Shown here in pieces: positions 50,976 through 59,645 of a stretch of DNA of 64,000 nt. Source of the DNA: CAYUVH01 sp964448135 (GTDB taxonomy: Bacteria > Verrucomicrobiota > Verrucomicrobiia > Limisphaerales > UBA8199); the NCBI GenBank assembly GCA_964448135.1, contig CAYUVH010000058.1, positions 65,295 to 129,294 on the forward strand. Reading direction: 5' to 3'. The notes beneath the pieces are model-generated. The model saw only the letters and a program-made list of their open reading frames with translations, had not been told where the DNA came from and did not search any database. The first letter of the stretch is position 1, and the number at the start of each line of letters is the position of its first letter. A program made the position numbers and the translations under genes.

Positions 50976-52523
50976 GTGGCTGCCATCCTCGCCAGCATAA
51001 TCCTCCTCCTGCTGATCGCTTTCCCTTCGCCCGCCCAAACCAATTCCGCTGCCCGGGCCGGCGCGCCCATGCAGGTCTGGGACTACGCGGACCAACTCGG
51101 ACTCAGCAAGGCCCAAGGCGCCGAAATGAAAGCCATCCGCGAGCAGTACGAAAAGGCGCGGGCTGATCTGCAAACGGCCAAAGGACCGGATGTCCCGCCG
51201 GACGCCCAGCGCGCGGCGCAGTTGAATTTCAACGACCAGTTCCGTATCAGCAATCGCCGCATCGCGGAATTACTGACGGACGAACAGAAGGCCAAGTTGA
51301 CTGCGCTGCGTAAAGAGCGCGTCACTGCGCGCACGGTGCCGGCTGCCTCCGAAGAAAAGGCGGACGCAACAACTAATACTGAAGACGAGAGCGCGGCGTC
51401 CATGGTGATTGCGCGCAAGGCGCCCCGGCCCGCGCTGAGTGCGGAGGAATATCGCAAGCTAGCGGTCGAACTGCGGGCCGCTTACTCGCAACCTTCCGCA
51501 AAGTGGCCGGCGCCGAACATTGACGATGAAGTGAAGCCGCACTTTGTGGAGATCGGTTTGCTGCCGCTGGTTTCTTTTCCGACGAACAATCCTTATTCGG
51601 AGGCCAAGACTGCCCTGGGTCAAAAACTATTCTTCGAACCGCGGCTCAGCGGTTCCGGACAGATTACCTGTGCGAGTTGTCATGATCCCGACCTGGCGTT
51701 TGCGGACGGGCGAACAGTTTCGTTTGGTCATAAGCGGACCGAACTGAAACGGAATGCTCCCACGATTCTCAACACCGCGTTCAACCAGACGCTGTTCTGG
51801 GATGGGCGGGCGGATTCGCTGGAGCAACAGGTCAGCGACGTCGTGAACAACCAGGATGAGATGCATTCGAAAGCGGAGTCGGTGCGCGACACGTTGGGAA
51901 AGCTTTCGGAATACACGAACGAATTCGCCACGGTGTTTGGGTCGTCCGAGATCACCCTGTCGCGCGTGGCACAGGCGATTGCCACCTTTGAGCGGACGGT
52001 CACCAGCCGCGGGAATAATTTTGATTCGTTCCTGCGGGGCGATACCGATGCGCTCAGTGACGAAGCAGTGCGCGGCTTGCATCTCTTCCGCACGACTGCC
52101 CGCTGCATCAACTGCCACAATGGGCCGAACTTCACGGACGGTCGTTTCCACAACGAAGGCCTCACCTACTACGGCCGCAAGTACGAGGACCTGGGCCGCT
52201 ACAACGTCACGCACGAGACTGCGGACGTTGGCAAATTCAAGACGCCCAGTCTGCGCAACATCGGCCGTACTGCTCCCTACATGCACAACGGCCTCTTCGA
52301 CCTCGACGGAGTCATCAACATGTACAATGCCGGTATGGCCACCGTCCGCCGCCGACCCTCGCAAAAAGACGACCCGCTTTTCCCCGTCAAATCTCCCCTG
52401 CTCCAGCCCCTCGGCCTCAACCAACAGGACCACGCCGACCTCAAAGCCTTTTTGGAATCGCTCACGGAAACCCGGTTCCGCCTGCGTCCGCCCAAACTGC
52501 CCGAGGACAAAACCTCTTCGTGA
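50976..52523 (+). CDS. Di-heme cytochrome c peroxidase (MauG/CcpA type) with Spy-like N-terminus
   Basis: 515 residues from GTG 50976, which starts a clean signal peptide (AAILASIILLLLIAFPSPAQ). The longer frame from 50724 would translate the repeat element and is rejected. The mature N-terminus (about 30-130) has LGLSKAQGAEMKAIREQY and LLTDEQKAKLTALRKERV, the LTxxQ pattern of Spy/CpxP-like periplasmic proteins. The peroxidase domain has two heme sites, CASCHD (Cys 232) and CINCHN (Cys 377), with GQKLFFEPRLS before and PSLRNIGRTAPYMHNG after. It reduces hydrogen peroxide or oxidises partner proteins in the periplasm. Confidence 0.9.
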   Translation: MAAILASIILLLLIAFPSPAQTNSAARAGAPMQVWDYADQLGLSKAQGAEMKAIREQYEKARADLQTAKGPDVPPDAQRAAQLNFNDQFRISNRRIAELLTDEQKAKLTALRKERVTARTVPAASEEKADATTNTEDESAASMVIARKAPRPALSAEEYRKLAVELRAAYSQPSAKWPAPNIDDEVKPHFVEIGLLPLVSFPTNNPYSEAKTALGQKLFFEPRLSGSGQITCASCHDPDLAFADGRTVSFGHKRTELKRNAPTILNTAFNQTLFWDGRADSLEQQVSDVVNNQDEMHSKAESVRDTLGKLSEYTNEFATVFGSSEITLSRVAQAIATFERTVTSRGNNFDSFLRGDTDALSDEAVRGLHLFRTTARCINCHNGPNFTDGRFHNEGLTYYGRKYEDLGRYNVTHETADVGKFKTPSLRNIGRTAPYMHNGLFDLDGVINMYNAGMATVRRRPSQKDDPLFPVKSPLLQPLGLNQQDHADLKAFLESLTETRFRLRPPKLPEDKTSS

Positions 52524-52609
52524 CGGTTGTATTTGAATCCGGTCTGGTGTTTGGGAGACTGGTCTTAACTGGGAGTAATCCGTTGGCACCACAAAACCGT
52601 GTGAGGAAC

Positions 52610-52645
52610 TTGACACCGCCCGGTCAAACATGACAATTCTGTCAT
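52610..52645 (+). promoter_or_regulatory. Promoter with operator-like palindrome
   Basis: TTGACA at 52610 and GACAAT at 52632, 16 bases apart, make a good sigma70-type promoter. ATGACA-ATTC-TGTCAT (52630-52645) overlaps the -10 box. It drives the outer-membrane barrel gene at 52679 and perhaps the phosphatase-cytochrome gene behind it. Confidence 0.5.
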
Positions 52646-52678
52646 TTAGGCTTAGGCACAAAAAAACCAGGACGCACC

Positions 52679-53611
52679 ATGAGGCTAACAAACAAGAAAT
52701 CCGTACTTCACTCACCGCCAAAAACACTCCTCTATTTATCGCTGCTCCTCTCCGCCACGCTGGCAGGCCGCGGCGCGGAACCGACGGATACGCCCCAGAC
52801 CGACACAACTCAGACGGAAAGCTCATCCTTCCTCGGTCCAGTGGGCGATTACTTCGCCAACTGGTTCGAGCATGTGGACCGCGCCCGCGCCACGCAGCCG
52901 CACTGGGTGCCGCCCGTGTTCACCACCTCGCCCAACCTGCAGGAAGTCTTCCGCTACGACATCTTCTACCAGACCTCGATGCGGAACGGTTATGACCTCG
53001 CCAACTTCGGGGGCGGCAAGGGCTTCGAATTCATTCTGTCCGAACGGATGCAGCTTAACATCGGCATTCCCGCCTATCTGCACCTGGACAGCTCGCCTGC
53101 GCGTACCGGCTGGGGCGATGAGAATTTTCTCTACAAATACCGCCTGTTCGCCGCGCCGGAAAAAGAGGGCGACTATGTCGTGACCCTCTTCGCCGGCCTG
53201 ACCGCGCCCACCGGCACCCAGAATTTCACCGGCGACCACTTCGTTTTCAGTCCCGCGCTCGCCTTCGGCAAAGGCTGGGACGACTTCAACATCCAGGGCA
53301 CGCTCGGGAGCGCCATCCCCGACAACGGCGCCAGCACTCACGGCACCGGGACACCCTTCATCTCGAACACCGTGTTCCAATACCGCATCGCCAAATACTT
53401 CTGGCCGCAGGTCGAGTTCAACTACACCTACTGGCCCAACGGACGCTACGACGGCCTGAACCAGCTTTTCATCACGCCGGGCCTGGTCCTCGGCAAGTTC
53501 CAGGTTTACAAGCGCCTCGGCTTCATGGTCGGCATCGGTTGCCAGATCGCCGCCACGGACGATCCGCTCTACAAAAAGAACTTCATCCTCACTTTCCGGA
53601 TGCCTTTTTGA
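52679..53611 (+). CDS. Outer-membrane beta-barrel protein, MetA/transporter type
   Basis: 310 residues with signal peptide (LLYLSLLLSATLAGRGA). The chain is a row of amphipathic strands (YVVTLFAGLTAPTGTQNF, HFVFSPALAFGKGWDDFNIQ, QVEFNYTYWPNGRYDGLNQL) ending in Phe (ILTFRMPF), the signal for barrel insertion. It resembles the MetA-pathway transporter group. Cargo unknown. The next gene starts 42 bases later. Confidence 0.75.
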   Translation: MRLTNKKSVLHSPPKTLLYLSLLLSATLAGRGAEPTDTPQTDTTQTESSSFLGPVGDYFANWFEHVDRARATQPHWVPPVFTTSPNLQEVFRYDIFYQTSMRNGYDLANFGGGKGFEFILSERMQLNIGIPAYLHLDSSPARTGWGDENFLYKYRLFAAPEKEGDYVVTLFAGLTAPTGTQNFTGDHFVFSPALAFGKGWDDFNIQGTLGSAIPDNGASTHGTGTPFISNTVFQYRIAKYFWPQVEFNYTYWPNGRYDGLNQLFITPGLVLGKFQVYKRLGFMVGIGCQIAATDDPLYKKNFILTFRMPF

Positions 53612-53652
53612 GGCGGCGTGCCCATTCTAGTCTCGTCAAAGCGGCACCTACG

Positions 53653-54597
53653 ATGAATCTGCGTTATGCAATTACGAGAGCGCTGCTCGTCTGCGCGCTC
53701 GCGCTTATCGCGCCCGCGTGCTGCTTCGCGGCGGACGCGGCGGCGACCAGTTCCACCAACGCGGCGAAGTATCCGCGGGTCGAGCTTCCGGGGATCCACA
53801 ATTCCTTCCGGGTCAGCGAGCGGATCATCTCCGGCTCGCAACCCGAAGGGGATGAAGCCTTCGCGGCGCTCGCGAAGCTCGGCGTCAAAACGATCATCAC
53901 GGTGGACGGCAGCAAGCCGGATGTCGAAGCGGCCCGCCGCCACGGGATCCGGTACATCCACCTGCCGATCGGTTACGATGGCGTCCCGACCAACCGGGTG
54001 GTCGAACTGGCCAAAGCGGCCGGATCAACCTCCGAGCCGATCTACGTGCACTGCCATCATGGCATGCATCGCGGCCCGGCGGCCGTTGCGGTGATCTGCG
54101 AGGCGACCCAGAACTGGACCCCGAAACAGGCCGAGGCCTGGTTGCGCGAGGCGGGAACGTCGTCGGATTACGCGGGGCTGTACCGCTCCGCCGCCGACTT
54201 CAAGAAGCCGACGCCGGAGCAACTGGCCGCGGTGAAATCGCTGCCGGAAGTGGCACAGACTTCCTCGCTGGTCGAAACGATGGTCTCGATTGACGACCAT
54301 TTCGCGCAATTGAAGCTCAGCCAAAAGGCCGGCTGGAAAACACCGCCGGGCCACGCCGATATCACCCCGGAGCACGAGGTCCTGATGTTGTGGGAATTAC
54401 TGCGGGAAACCGCGCGCACGGAAAACACCGCCAAACGCCCGGCGGATTACCGTGCGAAACTGTCCGCCGCCGAGCAGGCGGCCGAGGCACTCCAGGCGGC
54501 GTTGAAAAAGTCCGATCCTCCGGCCGTGATCGAATCAGCGTTCACCAAAATGGGTGCCAGTTGCTCGGCGTGTCATAAGCAGTATCGGAATAAGTAG
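53653..54597 (+). CDS. Periplasmic dual-specificity phosphatase fused to cytochrome c'-like domain
   Basis: 314 residues from ATG 53653 with signal peptide (LLVCALALIAPACCFA). First domain (about 45-195): cysteine phosphatase of the beta-lactamase-hydrolase/DSP type, with the CX5R loop HCHHGMHRGP (Cys 134, Arg 140) and ISGSQPEGDEAFAALAKLGV. Second domain (about 200-314): four-helix region ending CSACHKQYR (Cys 304, 307, His 308), the C-terminal heme site of cytochrome c'. A thiol phosphatase joined to a heme domain is unusual. It is likely transcribed with the outer-membrane barrel, near the peroxidase. Confidence 0.82.
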   Translation: MNLRYAITRALLVCALALIAPACCFAADAAATSSTNAAKYPRVELPGIHNSFRVSERIISGSQPEGDEAFAALAKLGVKTIITVDGSKPDVEAARRHGIRYIHLPIGYDGVPTNRVVELAKAAGSTSEPIYVHCHHGMHRGPAAVAVICEATQNWTPKQAEAWLREAGTSSDYAGLYRSAADFKKPTPEQLAAVKSLPEVAQTSSLVETMVSIDDHFAQLKLSQKAGWKTPPGHADITPEHEVLMLWELLRETARTENTAKRPADYRAKLSAAEQAAEALQAALKKSDPPAVIESAFTKMGASCSACHKQYRNK

Positions 54598-54605
54598 CGC
54601 AAAAC

Positions 54606-55034
54606 TCAGGTGTGCAATTCCTTGTTGGTCGCGGTGACCATCAGCTTGCCGTGCTTGACGCCCTTCGCGGCGATCAATTCGTCGGCGATCTTCTTGATCA
54701 ACCCGCTCTTGCCCCGCACCACCAGCACTTCCAGGCAGTTGTGATGGTCCAGGTGCACGTGCACCGTTGACACGATCACATCGTGGTGGTCGTGCTGGAT
54801 GTCCGTCAGCGTCGCCTGCACGTGCTGCTTGTGGTGATCGTACACCAGCGTGATCGTGCCGGCGATCTCCTCGTTGCTGTCGCGTTGGTAATGGTCCACC
54901 AGTTTCTCGCGAATCATGTCTGCCAGCGCGAGCGAGCGATTATCATAGCTCTTCTCGGTCACCATCCGGTCGAACTGCCGGAGCAATTCGGGCGGCAGGG
55001 AAACGCTGAAGCGGCTGACAAATTCCTTTTTCAT
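54606..55034 (-). CDS. nikR: Nickel-responsive regulator NikR
   Basis: 142 residues. Ribbon-helix-helix at the N-terminus (SRFSVSLPPELLRQFDRMVT) and a C-terminal ACT-like metal domain with VSTVHVHLDHHNCLEVLVVR, where His, His and Cys give the square-planar nickel site. NikR represses nickel uptake when nickel is sufficient. It is divergent from the TonB receptor gene, whose upstream region holds GTAACAC words, so it most likely controls the whole transport operon. Confidence 0.93.
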   Translation of the reverse strand: MKKEFVSRFSVSLPPELLRQFDRMVTEKSYDNRSLALADMIREKLVDHYQRDSNEEIAGTITLVYDHHKQHVQATLTDIQHDHHDVIVSTVHVHLDHHNCLEVLVVRGKSGLIKKIADELIAAKGVKHGKLMVTATNKELHT

Positions 55035-55058
55035 AGGCGAGGAAAACAGGCAAATGAT

Positions 55059-55127
55059 GTGAACACGAATTTATTGTTGCGTAACACTGAAATCCGGCGT
55101 AACACTCATTATCATGAAAGTAACACC
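55059..55127 (+). promoter_or_regulatory. Candidate NikR half-sites between nikR and the TonB receptor
   Basis: GTGAACAC at 55059 and GTAACAC at 55081, 55099 and 55120: four similar words, 18-22 bases apart, all in the same direction. GTAACAC is one half of the NikR palindrome described for many non-enteric bacteria (GTGTTAC-N13/14-GTAACAC, as I recall). No complete inverted pair is visible, so binding is only suggested. Confidence 0.45.
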
Positions 55128-57438
55128 CGCCCGTAGTATATCTCGTGTCTCAAAACGGGGTCAAGCTGCCGGACTTCGGACGGCAACGTTAGCGAAGCCC
55201 AGCCGCGGCGCGTCCGGCTGGGTTGCTGAAGTCCTCCGTTCGGGTCGCTCCCGTCCGCCGAACACTGTGCTGCGCCGGGCCGCCAGCCTCGCCAGCTTCG
55301 CTTTCATCCTCGGCTCCGTCGCTTCCGCGCACGCCCAGGACATCCCCGGCGGCGGCCCGCCGGCCTCCGCCAGCACGACCAACACCACCGACGTCGCCCG
55401 GCTCCCGGAAATGGAAGTCACCGGCCGCGCCGACAGCCTCGTGGGCATGGCCACCAGCGCTTCGCAGGGAACCGTCGGCAAACAGGAATTGGAATATCGC
55501 GCGCTCGCCCGGCCGGGTGAAGTGCTGGAAACCATTCCCGGCCTCATTGCCACACAACACAGCGGCGCGGGCAAGGCCAATCAGTATTTTCTGCGCGGCT
55601 TCAATCTCGACCACGGCACCGACTTCACGACCATGATGGACGGCGTCCCGGTGAACATGCCGACGCACGCGCATGGTCAGGGCTACATGGACATGAACTT
55701 CATGCTGCCCGAACTGATTGACCATATGGACTTTCGCAAGGGTGTCTATTATGCGGACCTCGGCGATTTTTCCACGACGGGCGGGGCGGACATGCACTAC
55801 ATCAATTCCGTCCAGCAGAACGTGGCGCAATTGGAGGGCGGCGACTACGGCTACGGGCGCGGGCTGTTTATCACCTCGCCAAAGGTCGGGGCCGGCTATT
55901 TGCTCGGCGCGCTGGAACTGTTTCACGAAGACGGCCCCTGGGCGCACCCCGACAATTTTCTCCGCATCAACGGCGTGTTGCGCTACAGCCAGGGGGATGC
56001 CTCGCAGGGCTTCAGCATCACGGGCATGGCTTACGCCGGCAAATGGAACGCCACCGACCAGATCGCTACGCGCGCGCTCACCGAGATACCGGATTTCGGC
56101 CTCTATGATTCGCTGGACACCTCCGACGGCGGCAATTCCCAACGCTACAGCCTCACCGCGGAATGGCACCGGGCCGACGCGGATTCCGCCACCTCCGTCA
56201 TATTGTATGGCATCCGCTACAGTCTCGATTTGTTTTCGGACTTCACCTACTTCCTCAATTCTCCCGACGGCGACCAGATCGAGCAGCAGGACAACCGGTG
56301 GATCGGCGGCGCGAAGGCGCATCAAACGTGGTTCGGGCACCTGGCCAGCCACGAGATGGAAAATACGGTCGGCCTGCAAATCCGCAGTGATTCAATCAAC
56401 AACGGGCTTTATAACACCACGGACCGGGTGCGCACCGACAAGGTGGACTGGGACGGCGCGCCGATCGCCGCCACGACCCGCGCCGATTCGATTTGGGAAT
56501 CGAGCGTCGCGCCCTACTTCGAAAACCGCGTGCAATGGAGCCCCTGGTTTCGCTCGGTGCTCGGGGTGCGGGGCGATTTCTTTCACGTGGACGACCAAAG
56601 CAACCTGGCGGCGAACTCCGGCACGCGCAGCCAGTTCCTGGCGAGCCCGAAAGGCTCACTGGTGTTCGGCCCCTGGGCGAAAACCGAGTATTATCTGAGC
56701 GGCGGCCTGGGGTATCACAGCAATGACGGCCGTGGCGCGACCACGCACATTGATCCTTCCACGGGCGAAGCGGCGGCTCCGGATGACCTGCTCGTCCGCA
56801 CCTACGGGGCGGAAATCGGCGCCCGCACCACGATCATTCCCGGCCTGCAAAGCACCCTAGCCTTTTGGTGGCTCAACATCGGCTCGGAACTCGTCTTCGA
56901 AGGCGACGCCGGCTCCACCAGCCCGAGCGCGCCGAGCCAGCGCTACGGCGTCGAGTTTGCAAACTACTATACTCCGACGCCCTGGCTAGCCTTCGACGCG
57001 GACTTTGCGTTTTCCCATGCGCGATTTACGGAGAATGTGTTCGATGACGAAAACGGCACCACGGGCCCTTATATTCCGGAGGCGGTCGAATCCGTGATTT
57101 CCGCGGGGGCGCTGTTCCATCAAACCGGTGAGCGCGGTTTCTTTGCCGAACTTCGCCTGCGGTTTTTCGGCCCCCGCGCGCTCACCGAGGACGACAGCGT
57201 GCGCACCGCGTCCACGATTCTCCTGAGCGCGAAAGTGGGTTACAACTTCAACCGGCATTGGACGTTGAGCGCGGAAGTGTTTAACCTCCTGAATCGCTCG
57301 GACAGTGAAATTGATTACTACTATCCCTCGCGCCTCGCGAACGAGCCCGTCGGTCCCGACAGCGGCGGCTATCTCGACATCCATTTCAAGCCGGTCGAGC
57401 CCATCTCCTTCCGCATCGCCCTGACGGCGCGCTTCTGA
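55114..57438 (+). CDS. TonB-dependent outer-membrane receptor (probable nickel/metal)
   Basis: 774 residues as opened by ATG 55114; the signal peptide (LASFAFILGSVASAHAQ) lies unusually late, so the true start may be the GTG at 55267. TonB-box-like EMEVTGRADSLVG, plug domain (LEYRALARPGEVLETIPGLI, QYFLRGFNLDHGTDF) with a His-rich loop MPTHAHGQGYMDM, then a 22-strand barrel ending IALTARF. With nikR divergent and TonB/ExbB/ExbD following, nickel (or a nickel complex) is the likely cargo; cobalt is an alternative. Confidence 0.88.
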   Translation: MKVTPARSISRVSKRGQAAGLRTATLAKPSRGASGWVAEVLRSGRSRPPNTVLRRAASLASFAFILGSVASAHAQDIPGGGPPASASTTNTTDVARLPEMEVTGRADSLVGMATSASQGTVGKQELEYRALARPGEVLETIPGLIATQHSGAGKANQYFLRGFNLDHGTDFTTMMDGVPVNMPTHAHGQGYMDMNFMLPELIDHMDFRKGVYYADLGDFSTTGGADMHYINSVQQNVAQLEGGDYGYGRGLFITSPKVGAGYLLGALELFHEDGPWAHPDNFLRINGVLRYSQGDASQGFSITGMAYAGKWNATDQIATRALTEIPDFGLYDSLDTSDGGNSQRYSLTAEWHRADADSATSVILYGIRYSLDLFSDFTYFLNSPDGDQIEQQDNRWIGGAKAHQTWFGHLASHEMENTVGLQIRSDSINNGLYNTTDRVRTDKVDWDGAPIAATTRADSIWESSVAPYFENRVQWSPWFRSVLGVRGDFFHVDDQSNLAANSGTRSQFLASPKGSLVFGPWAKTEYYLSGGLGYHSNDGRGATTHIDPSTGEAAAPDDLLVRTYGAEIGARTTIIPGLQSTLAFWWLNIGSELVFEGDAGSTSPSAPSQRYGVEFANYYTPTPWLAFDADFAFSHARFTENVFDDENGTTGPYIPEAVESVISAGALFHQTGERGFFAELRLRFFGPRALTEDDSVRTASTILLSAKVGYNFNRHWTLSAEVFNLLNRSDSEIDYYYPSRLANEPVGPDSGGYLDIHFKPVEPISFRIALTARF

Positions 57439-57453
57439 GCGGCAAACCAACGA

Positions 57454-58137
57454 ATGACACCCGGAAGCGCACAGCCCGCCAGCCGTCTCCCGGGCGCCAA
57501 TGAAGGCGACCCCCAACGCCGGCTGGCCTGGGTAAACTCGATCGGCCTGCTCTTCCTCGCCATCGGAATCCTTGGCGCGCGCCGGGCCGACGACGCCATC
57601 AAACCGCTGCCTTCCCTGGAGGAAACGCCCGCCGCCTTGATCGAGCCACTTACCCCGCCACCGCCACCACTGACGGAATCTTCGGACGCCGCGGCGTCGG
57701 ATGAGGACAAACCTGAAGTCCCTCAGGTCGTGATCGTTACGCTGGATACACCCAGCATCGATTTTGCCGTGCCCACGATGGGCAATCTTCTGGTCCCCAA
57801 CGCGCTGGCCACCGCGCCGCCACTGATGCCTTTGCGTGCGCCCGCGCCTTTGACCCAAATGCCGATCGTCCTCACCAACACCGGCGCGAGTGGCGACCGC
57901 CCGAGCCCCGAGTATCCGCGCGCCGCCATCGAACAGCACCAGGAAGGCCTCGTGACGCTCGCGCTTACGGTGGACGATTCCGGCCGCATCACGGACATCC
58001 AGGTCAAGTCCACCTCGGGCTCGCCGCTGCTCGACCGCCACACTCTGGATTTTGTCCAGCGGCACTGGACCATTCCTCCCGGACAAGGCACGCGTCACTA
58101 CGAGGTGCCGATTCGCTACCGACTGCGGAAAAACTGA
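57454..58137 (+). CDS. tonB: TonB family energy-transducing protein
   Basis: 227 residues. N-terminal membrane helix (NSIGLLFLAIGILGARR), a Pro-rich spacer (PLTPPPPPLTES) and a C-terminal TonB domain: PSPEYPRAAIEQHQEGLVTL and DIQVKSTSGSPLLDRHTLDF, ending VPIRYRLRKN. It carries proton-motive energy from ExbB/ExbD to the receptor. It starts 15 bases after the receptor stop. Confidence 0.9.
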   Translation: MTPGSAQPASRLPGANEGDPQRRLAWVNSIGLLFLAIGILGARRADDAIKPLPSLEETPAALIEPLTPPPPPLTESSDAAASDEDKPEVPQVVIVTLDTPSIDFAVPTMGNLLVPNALATAPPLMPLRAPAPLTQMPIVLTNTGASGDRPSPEYPRAAIEQHQEGLVTLALTVDDSGRITDIQVKSTSGSPLLDRHTLDFVQRHWTIPPGQGTRHYEVPIRYRLRKN

Positions 58138-58170
58138 ACCGCCACACCATTCGACCCAGCTCCTAGCCTT

Positions 58171-58803
58171 ATGCTTGCCAATATCGTATTCCAATTCTTC
58201 ATGAAAGGCGGCCCCGTCATGTGGCCCATCCTGATCTGCGCCTTCATGGTGGTGGCGGTCGTCGGCGAGCGCGTCTTTTGGTGGTGGCGTGAGGGGCAAA
58301 AGCGGGACCTCGCCCGCCGCGAGCAAATCCTCGCCGCGCTTGAATCCGCCGACTTCCCGGCCGCCGCCAAACTCGCGGCTGATTCCGAAGATCCTGTCGT
58401 CCGCATGATCCGCCACAGCCTGAATCACCCGCCGGCTTCCATGCCCGCCGCGCTTGAAATGGCCGCCGGCATCGAACTCGAGCGCGCCGGCCGCTTTCTC
58501 AACGTCATGGATACCCTCGTCACGCTCGGGCCGCTCCTTGGCCTGCTCGGCACCGTGACCGGCCTCATGCGCGCCTTTCTCAAGGTGGGTGACGCCGAAC
58601 TTTCGGTCATGGCGGTGACGGGCGGCATCGGTGAAGCCTTGATCGCCACTGCGTGCGGCCTGGGCATCGCCATCGTGGCGCTGGTGCCGCTGAATTATTT
58701 CACCGGCAAACTGTCGCGACTGCAGTTCGAACTCGAAACCGCCGCCACCAGTGTCGAACTCCTCGCCAACGCCGGAAAATTGACCACGAACGCCCGCAAA
58801 TGA
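58171..58803 (+). CDS. exbB: ExbB/TolQ/MotA family proton channel
   Basis: 210 residues, three membrane helices: MWPILICAFMVVAVVGERVF, then MDTLVTLGPLLGLLGTVTGL and IGEALIATACGLGIAIVALV. The last two carry the conserved ExbB patterns LGLLGTVTGL and EALxxTAxGL. Forms the inner-membrane proton channel with ExbD. Its stop overlaps the first exbD. Confidence 0.93.
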   Translation: MLANIVFQFFMKGGPVMWPILICAFMVVAVVGERVFWWWREGQKRDLARREQILAALESADFPAAAKLAADSEDPVVRMIRHSLNHPPASMPAALEMAAGIELERAGRFLNVMDTLVTLGPLLGLLGTVTGLMRAFLKVGDAELSVMAVTGGIGEALIATACGLGIAIVALVPLNYFTGKLSRLQFELETAATSVELLANAGKLTTNARK

Positions 58804-59225
58804 AACTGCGCTCGCCCATCCGCCGCCGGCACTCGCGCATCGAGATCATCCCGCTCATTGACGTGATGTTCTTCCTGCTGGCCGCGTTCATGATGGTGAG
58901 CCTGAGCCTGGATCGGACGCAAAATATTCGCGTGAATCTTCCACCGTCGATCGCGGCGCAACCGGACTTCAAGCCCGACCTGATGAGCGTGGCCGTGGAC
59001 AAAGCGGGCGGCGTGTGGTTCGAGAAACGCGCCATCACTTTGCCGGAACTCGGAACCATTCTCAGCAATCGGCTCCATTTTCACACCAATGTCCCGGTGT
59101 ATATCAGCGGCGACCGCGACACGACGCACGGGGCGATGACCGGGGTTTACCAGGCGTTGCGCGCCGCGGGCATCCAGAAAGTCGCCTTCGCGGTCGGCCC
59201 GCCGTCAGATTCTGCGACCCGATGA
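58800..59225 (+). CDS. exbD: ExbD/TolR family protein (1)
   Basis: 141 residues from ATG 58800 (ATGA overlap with exbB). N-terminal helix RIEIIPLIDVMFFLLAAFMM with the essential Asp (LIDV), then a periplasmic domain PVYISGDRDTTHGAMTGVYQ. The second exbD overlaps its stop (ATGA). Confidence 0.93.
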   Translation: MKLRSPIRRRHSRIEIIPLIDVMFFLLAAFMMVSLSLDRTQNIRVNLPPSIAAQPDFKPDLMSVAVDKAGGVWFEKRAITLPELGTILSNRLHFHTNVPVYISGDRDTTHGAMTGVYQALRAAGIQKVAFAVGPPSDSATR

Positions 59226-59641
59226 AACTCCGTTCGCCATTGCCGCCGCGCCGGTCTCGGCTGGAGATCATCCCGCTGATTGACATCATGTTTTTCCTGC
59301 TCGCCTCCTTCATGATGGTCAGCCTGCAAATGCAAAAAATCCGCACGCTCAAGGCCAGCCTGCCCACTGCCACCCTCGCCACCTCCGTCGCCAAACCGGA
59401 TTTGCTCACGGTGGCTGTGGATCACAACGGCCAGGTGGCAGTGGATGACAAACCGATCTCCTTCCCGGACCTGCGCAACCTGCTGGCGCGGCGTCAGGCG
59501 GCCAATACCAATCTGCCCGTTTACATCACAGGCACCCGGGATGCCTCCCACGGTTCGGTCATGTACGTGCTCGATTTCGTGAAGCGCGCCGGCATCGCGC
59601 GCGTGGCCATCGCCGTTCAACCTTCGCCCGACCGGCTCTGA
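59222..59641 (+). CDS. exbD: ExbD/TolR family protein (2)
   Basis: 139 residues from ATG 59222. Close paralogue of the preceding protein: RLEIIPLIDIMFFLLASFMM with the essential Asp, and PVYITGTRDASHGSVMYVLD. Two unlike ExbD subunits could form a heterodimer inside the ExbB pentamer. Confidence 0.93.
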   Translation: MKLRSPLPPRRSRLEIIPLIDIMFFLLASFMMVSLQMQKIRTLKASLPTATLATSVAKPDLLTVAVDHNGQVAVDDKPISFPDLRNLLARRQAANTNLPVYITGTRDASHGSVMYVLDFVKRAGIARVAIAVQPSPDRL

Positions 59642-59645
59642 CGGG

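Noticed and set aside
55035..55113. Complete inverted NikR palindrome
   Set aside because: Only half-sites in direct orientation are found; no GTGTTAC lies 13-14 bases upstream of any GTAACAC.
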